64,000 nucleotides of DNA from Fen-1258 sp041658245 (GTDB lineage Bacteria; Bacteroidota; Ignavibacteria; Ignavibacteriales; Melioribacteraceae). Under the pieces are notes generated by a model. The model made no database searches. It was not told where the DNA came from and saw only the letters and a list, made by a program, of their open reading frames with translations. Of the stretch, positions 7,302-13,516 are shown one piece after another. Each line of letters begins with the position of its first letter. The stretch's first letter is position 1. Made by a program: the position numbers and the translations under genes. The stretch covers positions 37,377 to 101,376 of the forward strand of contig JBBAAM010000006.1 in assembly GCA_041658245.1 (NCBI GenBank), written 5' to 3'.

Positions 7302-8591
7302 CTATGCACCAAAGATGTCAACAGTTGTATCCGATGCAATTGCAAATGATTCGGAACTTCTCAAGAAAAAGTTGAAATATGAATGGAGAGAAATTTCAAT
7401 CACATCATTCTTATGCTGCGGTTGATCTGCAACAGTAAGTTTTTCAACTCCCCAATTAAGGAGGAAGAACTCCGGCCACAAACCGAATATTGCAACTTTA
7501 TCCGGTATCTGGTTGGAAGATTCGTAACCATAACCAATAACCTTGCCGTCCTGAAGTAAATAACCGTATGGCTGTCCAGCTTCTTTAGGAGTAACTTCAA
7601 AAACAGATTCAACATCAACGGATGTACCGAACTTCATATTTTCTTTCAGACCGTTGGCTTTCGCAATCAAGCGTTTTATATTAACCAAGTTTTTGAAATT
7701 GACCTGTGCAAGCGAAGGTGCAGCCGGACCTGATTGATTCAAGATACCTTTCGGCTGAATACCAACACCGGTACCATTAATGCCGAGATAATCAAGTTTA
7801 ACATTTCTTGATTTGATCAATTGGTTCATAAGGATGGTATCAAAACCGCCTAACGCCGGATCCAACATCATAAATAACAACCGTCCAAACTGTGTGTCAC
7901 CCGCTAAGTGTTTGGGTTCAACAGTATCAAGTCCGGTAACGATATAAGAAGTAGAAGTTGCCGCTGCGTTTTCTGCAACTCCATAATGAGAGAGACCACT
8001 AACAATCTTTGGCATTTGAAACTGTCCGCGTAAACCAGTAATAACAGTTGCACCCAAACGTCCAAGAACTGTTTCGTTCATAATAACATCTTTCAAAAGG
8101 TCGGCACGGAAATCTGGAGTTGATAAATATCCGCCTTCAGCCGCCACACCGTAGGAATGGGCTCGTTTCGCTAGATGACGAAGTCCAATATTCGAATAAT
8201 CTGCCGGTACAAAGATTTCACCCTTACCTAATTCCAGTCCGGTGCGCTTTTGAATATCATCCGAGATTTCGAATTCATATCCTTTTGTCTCTCCGCGCAG
8301 TAATGCTTGTACGGCTTTTGTTGGAGAATAACCTTTCAATTCATTTTCATTCAAACCCATATAAGAAACCGGCTTGTTTGCTGTACCGCCGCTTTTGATA
8401 ACAATATCTGTAACGGATTTATAAAATTCTTTTAAGGTGCTGTCAGTGATTTCCTTTCCTTGCAGAATTTCATTAATGGTTTTTTCAGCGTGTTCCTTCG
8501 CTTCTTTTCCGTAGTTAGCCACAGCAGTTTTAATTTCATTTATGGCTTCAAGACGGAGTTGATCTTGTGTTTTTTTGGTTGGTTCTTCCAT
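7302..8591 (-). CDS. Major capsid protein from internal start
   Basis: Within the protease-capsid frame, ATG at 8591 (codon 237) is preceded by AAGGAGG at 8597-8603 with 5 bases between them, a near-ideal ribosome binding site inside coding sequence. Initiation here would give a 429-residue protein starting MEEPTKKTQDQ, made of a roughly 90-residue scaffold-like helical region (Glu/Lys-rich, NEIKTAVANYGKEAKEHAEK) followed by the HK97 shell domain. This mirrors lambda C/Nu3, where scaffold is made from an internal start in the protease gene, but here the capsid itself is attached. It would supply hundreds of shell subunits per few proteases. Confidence 0.65.
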   Translation of the reverse strand: MEEPTKKTQDQLRLEAINEIKTAVANYGKEAKEHAEKTINEILQGKEITDSTLKEFYKSVTDIVIKSGGTANKPVSYMGLNENELKGYSPTKAVQALLRGETKGYEFEISDDIQKRTGLELGKGEIFVPADYSNIGLRHLAKRAHSYGVAAEGGYLSTPDFRADLLKDVIMNETVLGRLGATVITGLRGQFQMPKIVSGLSHYGVAENAAATSTSYIVTGLDTVEPKHLAGDTQFGRLLFMMLDPALGGFDTILMNQLIKSRNVKLDYLGINGTGVGIQPKGILNQSGPAAPSLAQVNFKNLVNIKRLIAKANGLKENMKFGTSVDVESVFEVTPKEAGQPYGYLLQDGKVIGYGYESSNQIPDKVAIFGLWPEFFLLNWGVEKLTVADQPQHKNDVIEISLHSYFNFFLRSSESFAIASDTTVDIFGA

Positions 8592-9299
8592 TGGTTCCTC
8601 CTTATGGATTTTTATTGAATTAAGTTTCGTTTCTAAACTTTTTATTTGGTTAACAGCTTCATTTAATTGTTTTTGTAATTCCGGATCGGTGCTTGAAATA
8701 CCGTTCTGTGCTGCGTTCCGTTTTAGTTTAGCAGCTTCATCGGCGCCGATCGGGACCAATGAAAGTTCTTTAACTTTCCAGAATGTTCTTACCAGCAGCG
8801 GCATATCATCATTGAATTCATTTTTATATTCAACGCCGTCAATAGTAACAGCCGCACCTTTCGGAATCTCGACTGTGCGTAATGGATCTGTTTGATATCC
8901 GATTGAAACCGAATCAATATGTCCTTCTTCAATTTTCTTTTTAACATCTTCCTCGGCATCGCTCACATAAATATCACACAGCAATTCTGATTCATTGGTT
9001 TTCCAATTGCGTGCACTGCCGAGAACATTTTCCACACTCATTCTACTGTGAGCATCGAGCAAAATTGTTTTATTATTTTTTGGAAGATCGCAGTACCGCA
9101 TTGGTAAAATTTCACGTACGTGATCCCATCGTTCCCAATCAATCACAACAGCCGGTGCTTCAGTTGTTGCAACGGTTGCAATGCCGCCGTCTTCTCTTTT
9201 ACTTTCGGCACGATGTACAACAGCAGAGCGGCTGCACATACCGCCAAAGTTGCGGGGGTTCAGTTTATCCGGTTCAAGTCCTTCAATTTTTGGTTTCAT
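7302..9299 (-). CDS. Prohead protease fused to HK97-fold major capsid protein
   Basis: A 665-residue protein in two parts. Residues 1-215 resemble the S78/U35 prohead protease: His84 in LLDAHSRMSVENVLGSARNW and Ser130/Ser132 in GHIDSVSIGY, closing with ELSLVPIGADEAAKLKR. Residues about 215-320 are a helical, Glu/Lys-rich delta or scaffold region. Residues 330-665 are an HK97-type capsid: GGYLSTPDFRADLLKDVIMN, LGRLGATVITGLRGQFQMPK, and the C-terminal VIEISLHSYFNFFLRSSESF region. The protease would cut the scaffold from the shell during maturation. A perfect internal ribosome site before codon 237 suggests that most capsid is made separately. Portal upstream, joining genes downstream. Confidence is high for both domains, lower for the exact protease boundaries. 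Confidence 0.87.
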   Translation of the reverse strand: MKPKIEGLEPDKLNPRNFGGMCSRSAVVHRAESKREDGGIATVATTEAPAVVIDWERWDHVREILPMRYCDLPKNNKTILLDAHSRMSVENVLGSARNWKTNESELLCDIYVSDAEEDVKKKIEEGHIDSVSIGYQTDPLRTVEIPKGAAVTIDGVEYKNEFNDDMPLLVRTFWKVKELSLVPIGADEAAKLKRNAAQNGISSTDPELQKQLNEAVNQIKSLETKLNSIKIHKEEPMEEPTKKTQDQLRLEAINEIKTAVANYGKEAKEHAEKTINEILQGKEITDSTLKEFYKSVTDIVIKSGGTANKPVSYMGLNENELKGYSPTKAVQALLRGETKGYEFEISDDIQKRTGLELGKGEIFVPADYSNIGLRHLAKRAHSYGVAAEGGYLSTPDFRADLLKDVIMNETVLGRLGATVITGLRGQFQMPKIVSGLSHYGVAENAAATSTSYIVTGLDTVEPKHLAGDTQFGRLLFMMLDPALGGFDTILMNQLIKSRNVKLDYLGINGTGVGIQPKGILNQSGPAAPSLAQVNFKNLVNIKRLIAKANGLKENMKFGTSVDVESVFEVTPKEAGQPYGYLLQDGKVIGYGYESSNQIPDKVAIFGLWPEFFLLNWGVEKLTVADQPQHKNDVIEISLHSYFNFFLRSSESFAIASDTTVDIFGA
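8597..8603 (-). promoter_or_regulatory. Internal ribosome binding site in the protease-capsid gene
   Basis: AAGGAGG on the minus strand, 5 bases before the internal ATG at 8591. In the long frame the same bases encode His-Lys-Glu-Glu, so the match is not forced by a repeated protein motif. It decides that the capsid domain can be translated alone. Confidence 0.7.
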
Positions 9300-9324
9300 A
9301 TTTCCACCTTTTATTTTTTAGCAG

Positions 9325-9343
9325 CACAGATTTCAAATCTGTG
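9325..9343. repeat. Perfect 9-bp palindrome between portal and capsid genes
   Basis: CACAGATTT, a single C, then AAATCTGTG. This GCACAGATTTCAAATCTG form is another type I recall as dispersed among chromosomal intergenic regions. It ends directly against the portal stop codon at 9344. A role as an mRNA processing or attenuation hairpin is possible. Confidence 0.6.
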
Positions 9344-11074
9344 TTACAAAACTTTTTGTTTACCATTTCCACTATTGACAGCGGCGGGTTGATCAACAGA
9401 TCCATCAACTGATTTTTGAATTGGTGCAATTTGTTTGTAATTACTTCCCGGGAAATTAAGTCCGGCATCTGCAAAAGCTTTTTTCTCAGCTTTCTTTTTA
9501 TCAATAAATTCTTCCAAAGACCAGCCGTTCTCAGCAAGAAATTCATCGAAGAGCCAGGCCTCGTTAGACAGCATAAGAAGAATTGCTTCTGCCTCATCTT
9601 TAGGAGAGACCCATTTCCATGCACGCCCCTGGAACCATGGTTTATTGAATTTATCAAACTTACCAGGCGGCAGATTGATTGCTTGAGTTAGCAATGCCAT
9701 CTTTAAGAGTTCGGCAAAATTCCAATTGAGAAAATGATCACGCTTCCATGAATGCAAACTTTTCCATGTATCACGTTCTTCTAAAAGATTTGTGCGGCTG
9801 GAAGTATAATTAACCGCTTCGTAATCATTTGCTAAAGCAATGAAAGAAACATCCAGACCGGAAGCGATCCCGCGTAAAGCCCATTTTTGAAAATCTCCTT
9901 CCTTCCCGGATGGAGATTTGAAATCAGCCAGCTTTGTTGTCATTCCTTTTGGTACAATAACATTTTCGCCGGGCATAGAAGAAACGATAAGCCGGGAAGG
10001 ATCTTTTGTACCGTCTGCATTTACTGCAAACTCGGCTCCGGGAATGTTGGCTTGATTAATTTCATCGCCAACAGATCCGTCTTTGTATTCATAGATCACA
10101 TTCTTATTTGCGCTTACGCGTGCATCAACTAATATTGCTTCTTCATAACCGCCTAACATTTTAGAACGGATAGCAACCGGTGCAAACCACGGAATACCAC
10201 GCACCTGTGCGGAAGATTCTTTTACGAACAAATGTTTTATCTGTGCCAAACCGTTTTCATCATAAGCAGAAATTCGAATTCTTTCTCCGGAGATGTATGA
10301 ACCGTACATTAACTGCTGATACGGATTTACTTTTTTAAGCCAGTAAGCAACCGGCTTGCGGTAAGGTGTCATTTCAACACCCATAACAATCATGTTGCCG
10401 TTTGGCAGCATTGTGCTGTAAGTTTCATCTAAATAATCGGCTTCGATAAGCTGAAGTGCATAACCGTATTTATAATTTTTATCTCTGATCGGTCTGATCA
10501 GAATTTCGCCGTCGGTTGGAATTTGTTTTATGATAATATTGCAGAGTTCACGGAAAGAAGATTGACCGGTTACATCGCAATTTTCCGGTAAGGACCAATC
10601 ATCAAACATTTCTTGAATTATAGTATTGGCAAGTTTATCGAACCGCTTCACTTTCATTTTTTCTAATTCATCATATACAAGATCATAAGCACTGTTGCGC
10701 AGAATAAATCCATCTGCACCAACAACATTTTTCTGCAGCATGAACAAATATTTTTTAGCCCAAGGATCGTTTTGTGCTAACTGTCTGGATCTATTGCGGA
10801 GCCGTACTAATCCTTTATTTTGTGACGCGCTGATCGTATCGTAAATATCGTTCCAATCGGAAGTGATATTAGAAACTTGAGCAGCAGCAAAGGAACGTTC
10901 TGATTGCAGAGTGCTGAGTGCAGAGTGAAGAGATTCAAAAGATTTTTCTAGTTCAACAAGATGATTGTTTACTTTTTCAGATTCATTCTTCAGATCCGTA
11001 ACTACAACCGATGGAACGTAACCAAATTTCTGAGCTATGTTATCTTTAATTTTCATTTCTATCTTCTTACCCAA
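9344..11074 (-). CDS. Portal protein (lambda-type)
   Basis: A 576-residue protein forming the dodecameric DNA gate at one capsid vertex. Typical lambda-family portal features are visible: SRQLAQNDPWAKKYLFMLQK..VVGADGF near residues 95-125, PTDGEILIRPIRDKNYKYGY with LQLIEADYLDE near 185-220, a GVEMTPYRKPVAYWL clip strand, then KHLFVKESSAQVRGIPWFAP near 275-300 and AILVDARVSANKNVIYEY. The C-terminal part (KWVSPKDEAEAILLM) forms the crown helix. Its start overlaps the end of the W-like gene by 8 bases, so the two are coupled. The terminase genes lie further upstream, separated by a strip of small cargo genes. Confidence 0.92.
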   Translation of the reverse strand: MGKKIEMKIKDNIAQKFGYVPSVVVTDLKNESEKVNNHLVELEKSFESLHSALSTLQSERSFAAAQVSNITSDWNDIYDTISASQNKGLVRLRNRSRQLAQNDPWAKKYLFMLQKNVVGADGFILRNSAYDLVYDELEKMKVKRFDKLANTIIQEMFDDWSLPENCDVTGQSSFRELCNIIIKQIPTDGEILIRPIRDKNYKYGYALQLIEADYLDETYSTMLPNGNMIVMGVEMTPYRKPVAYWLKKVNPYQQLMYGSYISGERIRISAYDENGLAQIKHLFVKESSAQVRGIPWFAPVAIRSKMLGGYEEAILVDARVSANKNVIYEYKDGSVGDEINQANIPGAEFAVNADGTKDPSRLIVSSMPGENVIVPKGMTTKLADFKSPSGKEGDFQKWALRGIASGLDVSFIALANDYEAVNYTSSRTNLLEERDTWKSLHSWKRDHFLNWNFAELLKMALLTQAINLPPGKFDKFNKPWFQGRAWKWVSPKDEAEAILLMLSNEAWLFDEFLAENGWSLEEFIDKKKAEKKAFADAGLNFPGSNYKQIAPIQKSVDGSVDQPAAVNSGNGKQKVL

Positions 11075-11573
11075 AAGAATTAATTAATCTTGGTGTTTTA
11101 TAAATGCCTAATCTTTTTTGATAGCGGATGATCGCGGCTTCGATTTCTTCGAGAGTTTTAAACTGAGTTGATTTGCCGTTAATATTAACAGTCACATAAT
11201 CACGTCCGGCAATTGTAAGTCGTGCAGCTTTAAGAGCATCCAATACTTTTTGATCGTCACTGCGTGGATCTGCAGTAGAAGTAAGCAATGCTTTAATAGG
11301 AACGGTCCCTTCCAGAACTTGTTTATTAGTACTATCCGCAATTTCTGTAAAGAGATATTGATATGAGTAATCGCCGTTAGCAAGCGCGGCTGTTTCGCTT
11401 GAAGGTTTTGTAAAGATAAAACTATCCACAGATTTTGTCGGCGTGATTGTTACTGTTGCAGCGGTGCCAAGTTTTAAGTAAAGTATACAGTTAAACAATG
11501 AAGCGGGGTAATCATCAAATGAATCGGTCCAGCTCCATGCTGAACCGCAATATAAATTAAAATCTTTGATCAT
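11067..11573 (-). CDS. W-like head-completion protein with an N-terminal beta domain
   Basis: A 168-residue protein in two parts. Residues 1-100 are beta-rich (FNLYCGSAWSWTDSFDDYP, then YLKLGTAATVTITP and DYSYQYLFTEI). Residues 100-160 resemble gpW of lambda: a helix KVLDALKAARL, a strand-turn-strand TIAGRDYVTVNINGKSTQF and the helix EEIEAAIIRYQKRLG. gpW sits under the portal and stabilises packaged DNA. In lambda it is a free 68-residue protein, while here it has gained an extra domain. It starts the late structural run, and its 3' end overlaps the portal start. Confidence 0.62.
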   Translation of the reverse strand: MIKDFNLYCGSAWSWTDSFDDYPASLFNCILYLKLGTAATVTITPTKSVDSFIFTKPSSETAALANGDYSYQYLFTEIADSTNKQVLEGTVPIKALLTSTADPRSDDQKVLDALKAARLTIAGRDYVTVNINGKSTQFKTLEEIEAAIIRYQKRLGIYKTPRLINSFG

Positions 11574-11670
11574 TTTTAGCCATTAGCATTTAGCTTTTAG
11601 TTTATATTGATTACTCGAAATAAACTAATTGCTGTTTCTATTGGTGGATTTTAATTAAAAAATGCGGGAA

Positions 11671-11710
11671 AAAGTATGTCAGAGTATGTCAGAGTATGAC
11701 AGAGTATGAC
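11671..11710. repeat. Four tandem 10-bp direct repeats upstream of the head genes
   Basis: The unit AGAGTATGTC/AGAGTATGAC is repeated four times without gaps (the first copy begins AA instead of AG), followed by AGAG. The last two copies differ from the first two by one base (T to A). Ten bases is about one helical turn, so all copies face the same side of DNA. They lie in a 190-bp gene-free gap just before the W-like gene. Possible roles are an activator site for late genes or a packaging-recognition sequence. Confidence 0.8.
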
Positions 11711-11763
11711 AGAGAAAGTGAAGAAATGTTGAGAGTTGATGGGAGAATTATGAGATAAAATCT

Positions 11764-11928
11764 TTATTTCATGGTAAGTAATTCCTTCATAAATTTTATT
11801 TTTTCAGCGGCAACTGCAAATGAATGGGCAAGTTCTATTGATTTTTGCCGAACATCTTTAGAGAGAAAAATAAAATCCTTTAAATCATTAATTAATTTTT
11901 GCGGATTCTCTATTTTATATTCTTTCAT
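11764..11928 (-). CDS. Small helical phage protein, 54 residues
   Basis: ATG at 11928 follows AAAGGA with 7 bases spacing and lies just after the stop of the neighbouring gene, so it should be translated. The product MKEYKIENPQKLINDLKDFIF then LSKDVRQKSIELAHSFAV is helical and ends EKIKFMKELLTMK. The same strand and spacing continue from the other small genes to the right. No family recognised. It is the last gene before the tandem-repeat gap. Confidence 0.6.
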   Translation of the reverse strand: MKEYKIENPQKLINDLKDFIFLSKDVRQKSIELAHSFAVAAEKIKFMKELLTMK

Positions 11929-11931
11929 TGT

Positions 11932-12147
11932 TCAGTCCTTTTTTGATTGGTTAATATTAAGTTTTTCGATTGTAACTTTCAAACGGACTTGCCCGCGTTC
12001 TTCACTCATAAGCTGCTTAAGTGAATTCACAAAAGATTCCGGATCAACAGCATCCCAAAAATCATTTATAAATCTATTCGGTGCAGAACCGAAAAGCGGC
12101 TTAACCATTTTAAGCGCTTTGTCTTTGTCCTCAAGTTCAATATGCAT
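11932..12147 (-). CDS. Small phage protein, unknown
   Basis: A 71-residue mostly helical protein (MHIELEDKDKALKMVKPLFG, then FINDFWDAVDPESFVNSLKQ) ending NINQSKKD. It lies 11 bases downstream of the RHH-like gene and 3 bases upstream of the 54-residue gene, forming a tight small-gene operon. No family recognised and no motif that points to a function. Confidence 0.55.
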   Translation of the reverse strand: MHIELEDKDKALKMVKPLFGSAPNRFINDFWDAVDPESFVNSLKQLMSEERGQVRLKVTIEKLNINQSKKD

Positions 12148-12158
12148 ATTAACCTCGG

Positions 12159-12428
12159 TTATAAAATTAGAGGCATATCTTCAATGCTGCCATGCCAGGT
12201 TAAATCTTTCTTCTCAATGTTGCCGATTATTTTGCCGGACTTAATAAAATACCACAGAGATAATTTTGTAAAAAAATCTGTTGTTGAATCAAGTCCTTTT
12301 TCTCTTACTGTTTCATCAATCAGATTATTTAGAACCGGATTAATTCTAAAGTGAATTCTATTAGTTTTATGTGTGCACAAATCTTGTACGCACAATTTTG
12401 TGTTTGAAATTATAACTTGTTTATTCAT
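12159..12428 (-). CDS. Putative ribbon-helix-helix regulator
   Basis: An 89-residue protein. Residues 24-65 read IHFRINPVLNNLIDETVREK then GLDSTTDFFTKLSLWYFIKS, which matches the strand-helix-helix pattern of Arc/CopG/MetJ DNA-binding proteins (xxFRVNPELxxxIxxx, then a second helix after a Gly turn). The C-terminal 25 residues are extra. Genes of this type near phage small-gene clusters often repress cargo promoters. Function is inferred from the pattern alone. Confidence 0.5.
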   Translation of the reverse strand: MNKQVIISNTKLCVQDLCTHKTNRIHFRINPVLNNLIDETVREKGLDSTTDFFTKLSLWYFIKSGKIIGNIEKKDLTWHGSIEDMPLIL

Positions 12429-12461
12429 ATATATTTAATTCATCATCAGCTTAAACAGTAG

Positions 12462-12680
12462 TTATACCGACAAACGACTATCAATTAATTCCTCTATTTC
12501 ACTATAAGTTAATTTTTGGATTTTATTGAAATTCACATCTTCCGGTAATCCAAAATATTTTATAATAAATTCTTTTGTGTTTACTTGCCCATCGTTTGCT
12601 GATTTAACTTTCGTCTGGTGTCCGAATTGCTCACTTCGTTCACAATTCTTGTTTTCGTTTTCAATCAAAATTTCTTCCAT
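12462..12680 (-). CDS. Small phage protein, unknown
   Basis: A 72-residue acidic protein with an Asn/Glu-rich N-terminus and a C-terminal helical part (TKEFIIKYFGLPEDVNFNKI, then TYSEIEELIDSRLSV). It has one Cys (NCERSEQF). Same strand as all cargo genes here. No family recognised. The C-terminal region resembles a short protein-protein docking helix, but that is a guess. Confidence 0.45.
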   Translation of the reverse strand: MEEILIENENKNCERSEQFGHQTKVKSANDGQVNTKEFIIKYFGLPEDVNFNKIQKLTYSEIEELIDSRLSV

Positions 12681-12737
12681 TACTTCCTCTTTTTATTAAT
12701 GTCGCAATCGGCACAAACGGAGATATGTTAGTTTTGC

Positions 12738-12941
12738 TCATTTCTTAACTTTATAGATTTTACCCATTCTGTCATCTTTAGAATAATAAATATCTATCTT
12801 CCCTTCTTCTACTAATTTTCTTGCATAGTGTGCCGCTTGTTTCATGCTTATCCCCATTTCTCCAGCTATAGATATTTGGTCACATATTCCCTCATATCCG
12901 TTTGTAAGTAAATTATAAAATTCATCTTTATTTCTTTTCAT
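12738..12941 (-). CDS. Putative winged-helix DNA-binding protein
   Basis: A 67-residue protein: MKRNKDEFYNLLTNGYEGIC, then DQISIAGEMGISMKQAAHYA, then RKLVEEGKIDIYYSKDDR. The order helix, helix, recognition helix, two-stranded wing fits a minimal winged helix-turn-helix. It is preceded by a GAGGAG Shine-Dalgarno site that lies inside the stop region of the upstream 57-residue gene. Could control the small cargo genes or the late promoter. Confidence 0.5.
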   Translation of the reverse strand: MKRNKDEFYNLLTNGYEGICDQISIAGEMGISMKQAAHYARKLVEEGKIDIYYSKDDRMGKIYKVKK

Positions 12942-12950
12942 TTGCGCTCC

Positions 12951-13124
12951 TCAAAAACTAATTATGCAATCAAGCGGATTTGCTTTTATCTGTAATTCAT
13001 TTAATATTCCCCATTGAATATCTAAATCATTTTGTGTAATATCTTTTAATTCTTTACGAAGATATAATCCGTCTTTTTCTGAGTAACATAAAGTTCTTTT
13101 TGCTTGTGTTATTAACTTTTGCAT
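12951..13124 (-). CDS. Small phage protein, 57 residues, unknown
   Basis: ATG at 13124 follows GGAGTAAAAA, a good ribosome site. The product begins MQKLITQAKRTLCYSEKDG and continues LYLRKELKDITQNDLDIQWG before ending in LDCIISF. Helical with one Trp, two Cys and no clear family. The stop is 10 bases before the winged-helix gene start, and the two appear to be translated together. Confidence 0.5.
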   Translation of the reverse strand: MQKLITQAKRTLCYSEKDGLYLRKELKDITQNDLDIQWGILNELQIKANPLDCIISF

Positions 13125-13168
13125 TTTTTACTCCGATTAATTATTTATAAATTGTTTTCGCAAACCGC

Positions 13169-13186
13169 TTATCGCCAACTCTGTTA
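13169..13186. repeat. 18-bp repeat, copy at the 3' side of the lipoprotein gene
   Basis: TTATCGCCAACTCTGTTA. It matches 17 of 18 bases of a second copy at 13488-13505, and the two copies bracket the lipoprotein gene exactly. A looser TAACA-type relative lies near 12,700-12,730 between two other small genes. This may mark boundaries of a mobile gene cassette. Confidence 0.6.
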
Positions 13187-13450
13187 GTTTGATTTTACCT
13201 TAATCGTATCGGGGAATTTCATCCAGACAAAACCTGTTGCAAAAAGATTCCCATCTGCATCTAACAACGTATATTTATTCCCCAAATCATTGCCACCAAG
13301 AAATATACATTTGATTGGTTTCTTTGCTTTCTTCACCCAATCAACTGTTGCTTGCTCATTGTCTGTATTTGAGCAGCCGACAAAACAAACTAACTCGGCA
13401 ATCAATGCGACTCCGAGTAGTAGTCTAAAAATTCTAAATTGTTTTTTCAT
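13184..13450 (-). CDS. Small lipoprotein, prophage cargo
   Basis: An 88-residue protein with an N-terminal charged start and hydrophobic core (MKKQFRIFRLLLGVALIAEL) and a lipobox FVGC at about residues 23-26, so Cys26 would be lipidated after cleavage. The mature part is about 60 residues (AKKPIKCIFLGGNDLGNKYT, then GNLFATGFVWMKFP), likely a small beta domain. It is flanked by 18-bp repeats and sits between terminase and structural genes, where no lipoprotein is needed for virion assembly. Phage lipoproteins commonly block superinfection or DNA entry, and that is the natural hypothesis. Not tested by sequence. Confidence 0.7.
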   Translation of the reverse strand: MKKQFRIFRLLLGVALIAELVCFVGCSNTDNEQATVDWVKKAKKPIKCIFLGGNDLGNKYTLLDADGNLFATGFVWMKFPDTIKVKSN

Positions 13451-13487
13451 TGCAACATTCCTTTTATTTAAGTTTTATAATAGCGCA

Positions 13488-13505
13488 TTATCGCCAACTA
13501 TGTTA
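13488..13505. repeat. 18-bp repeat, copy at the 5' side of the lipoprotein gene
   Basis: TTATCGCCAACTATGTTA, the partner of the copy at 13169-13186. It lies between the terminase stop and the lipoprotein start, about 40 bases before the lipoprotein ATG. Confidence 0.6.
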
Positions 13506-13516
13506 TAAATTTTCAA

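Noticed and set aside
9283..9657. 124-residue minus-strand frame across portal and capsid ends
   Set aside because: Out of frame with both real genes, rich in rare-looking residue runs, and explained as a shadow of the portal gene.
11671..11710. Tandem repeats considered as a CRISPR array
   Set aside because: Units are 10 bp with no spacers, so not CRISPR.
11771..12244. 157-residue open frame on the plus strand
   Set aside because: It lies opposite two well-formed small minus-strand genes with ribosome sites, has no such site of its own, and reads as low-complexity Ser/Phe/Leu sequence. A shadow of the real genes.
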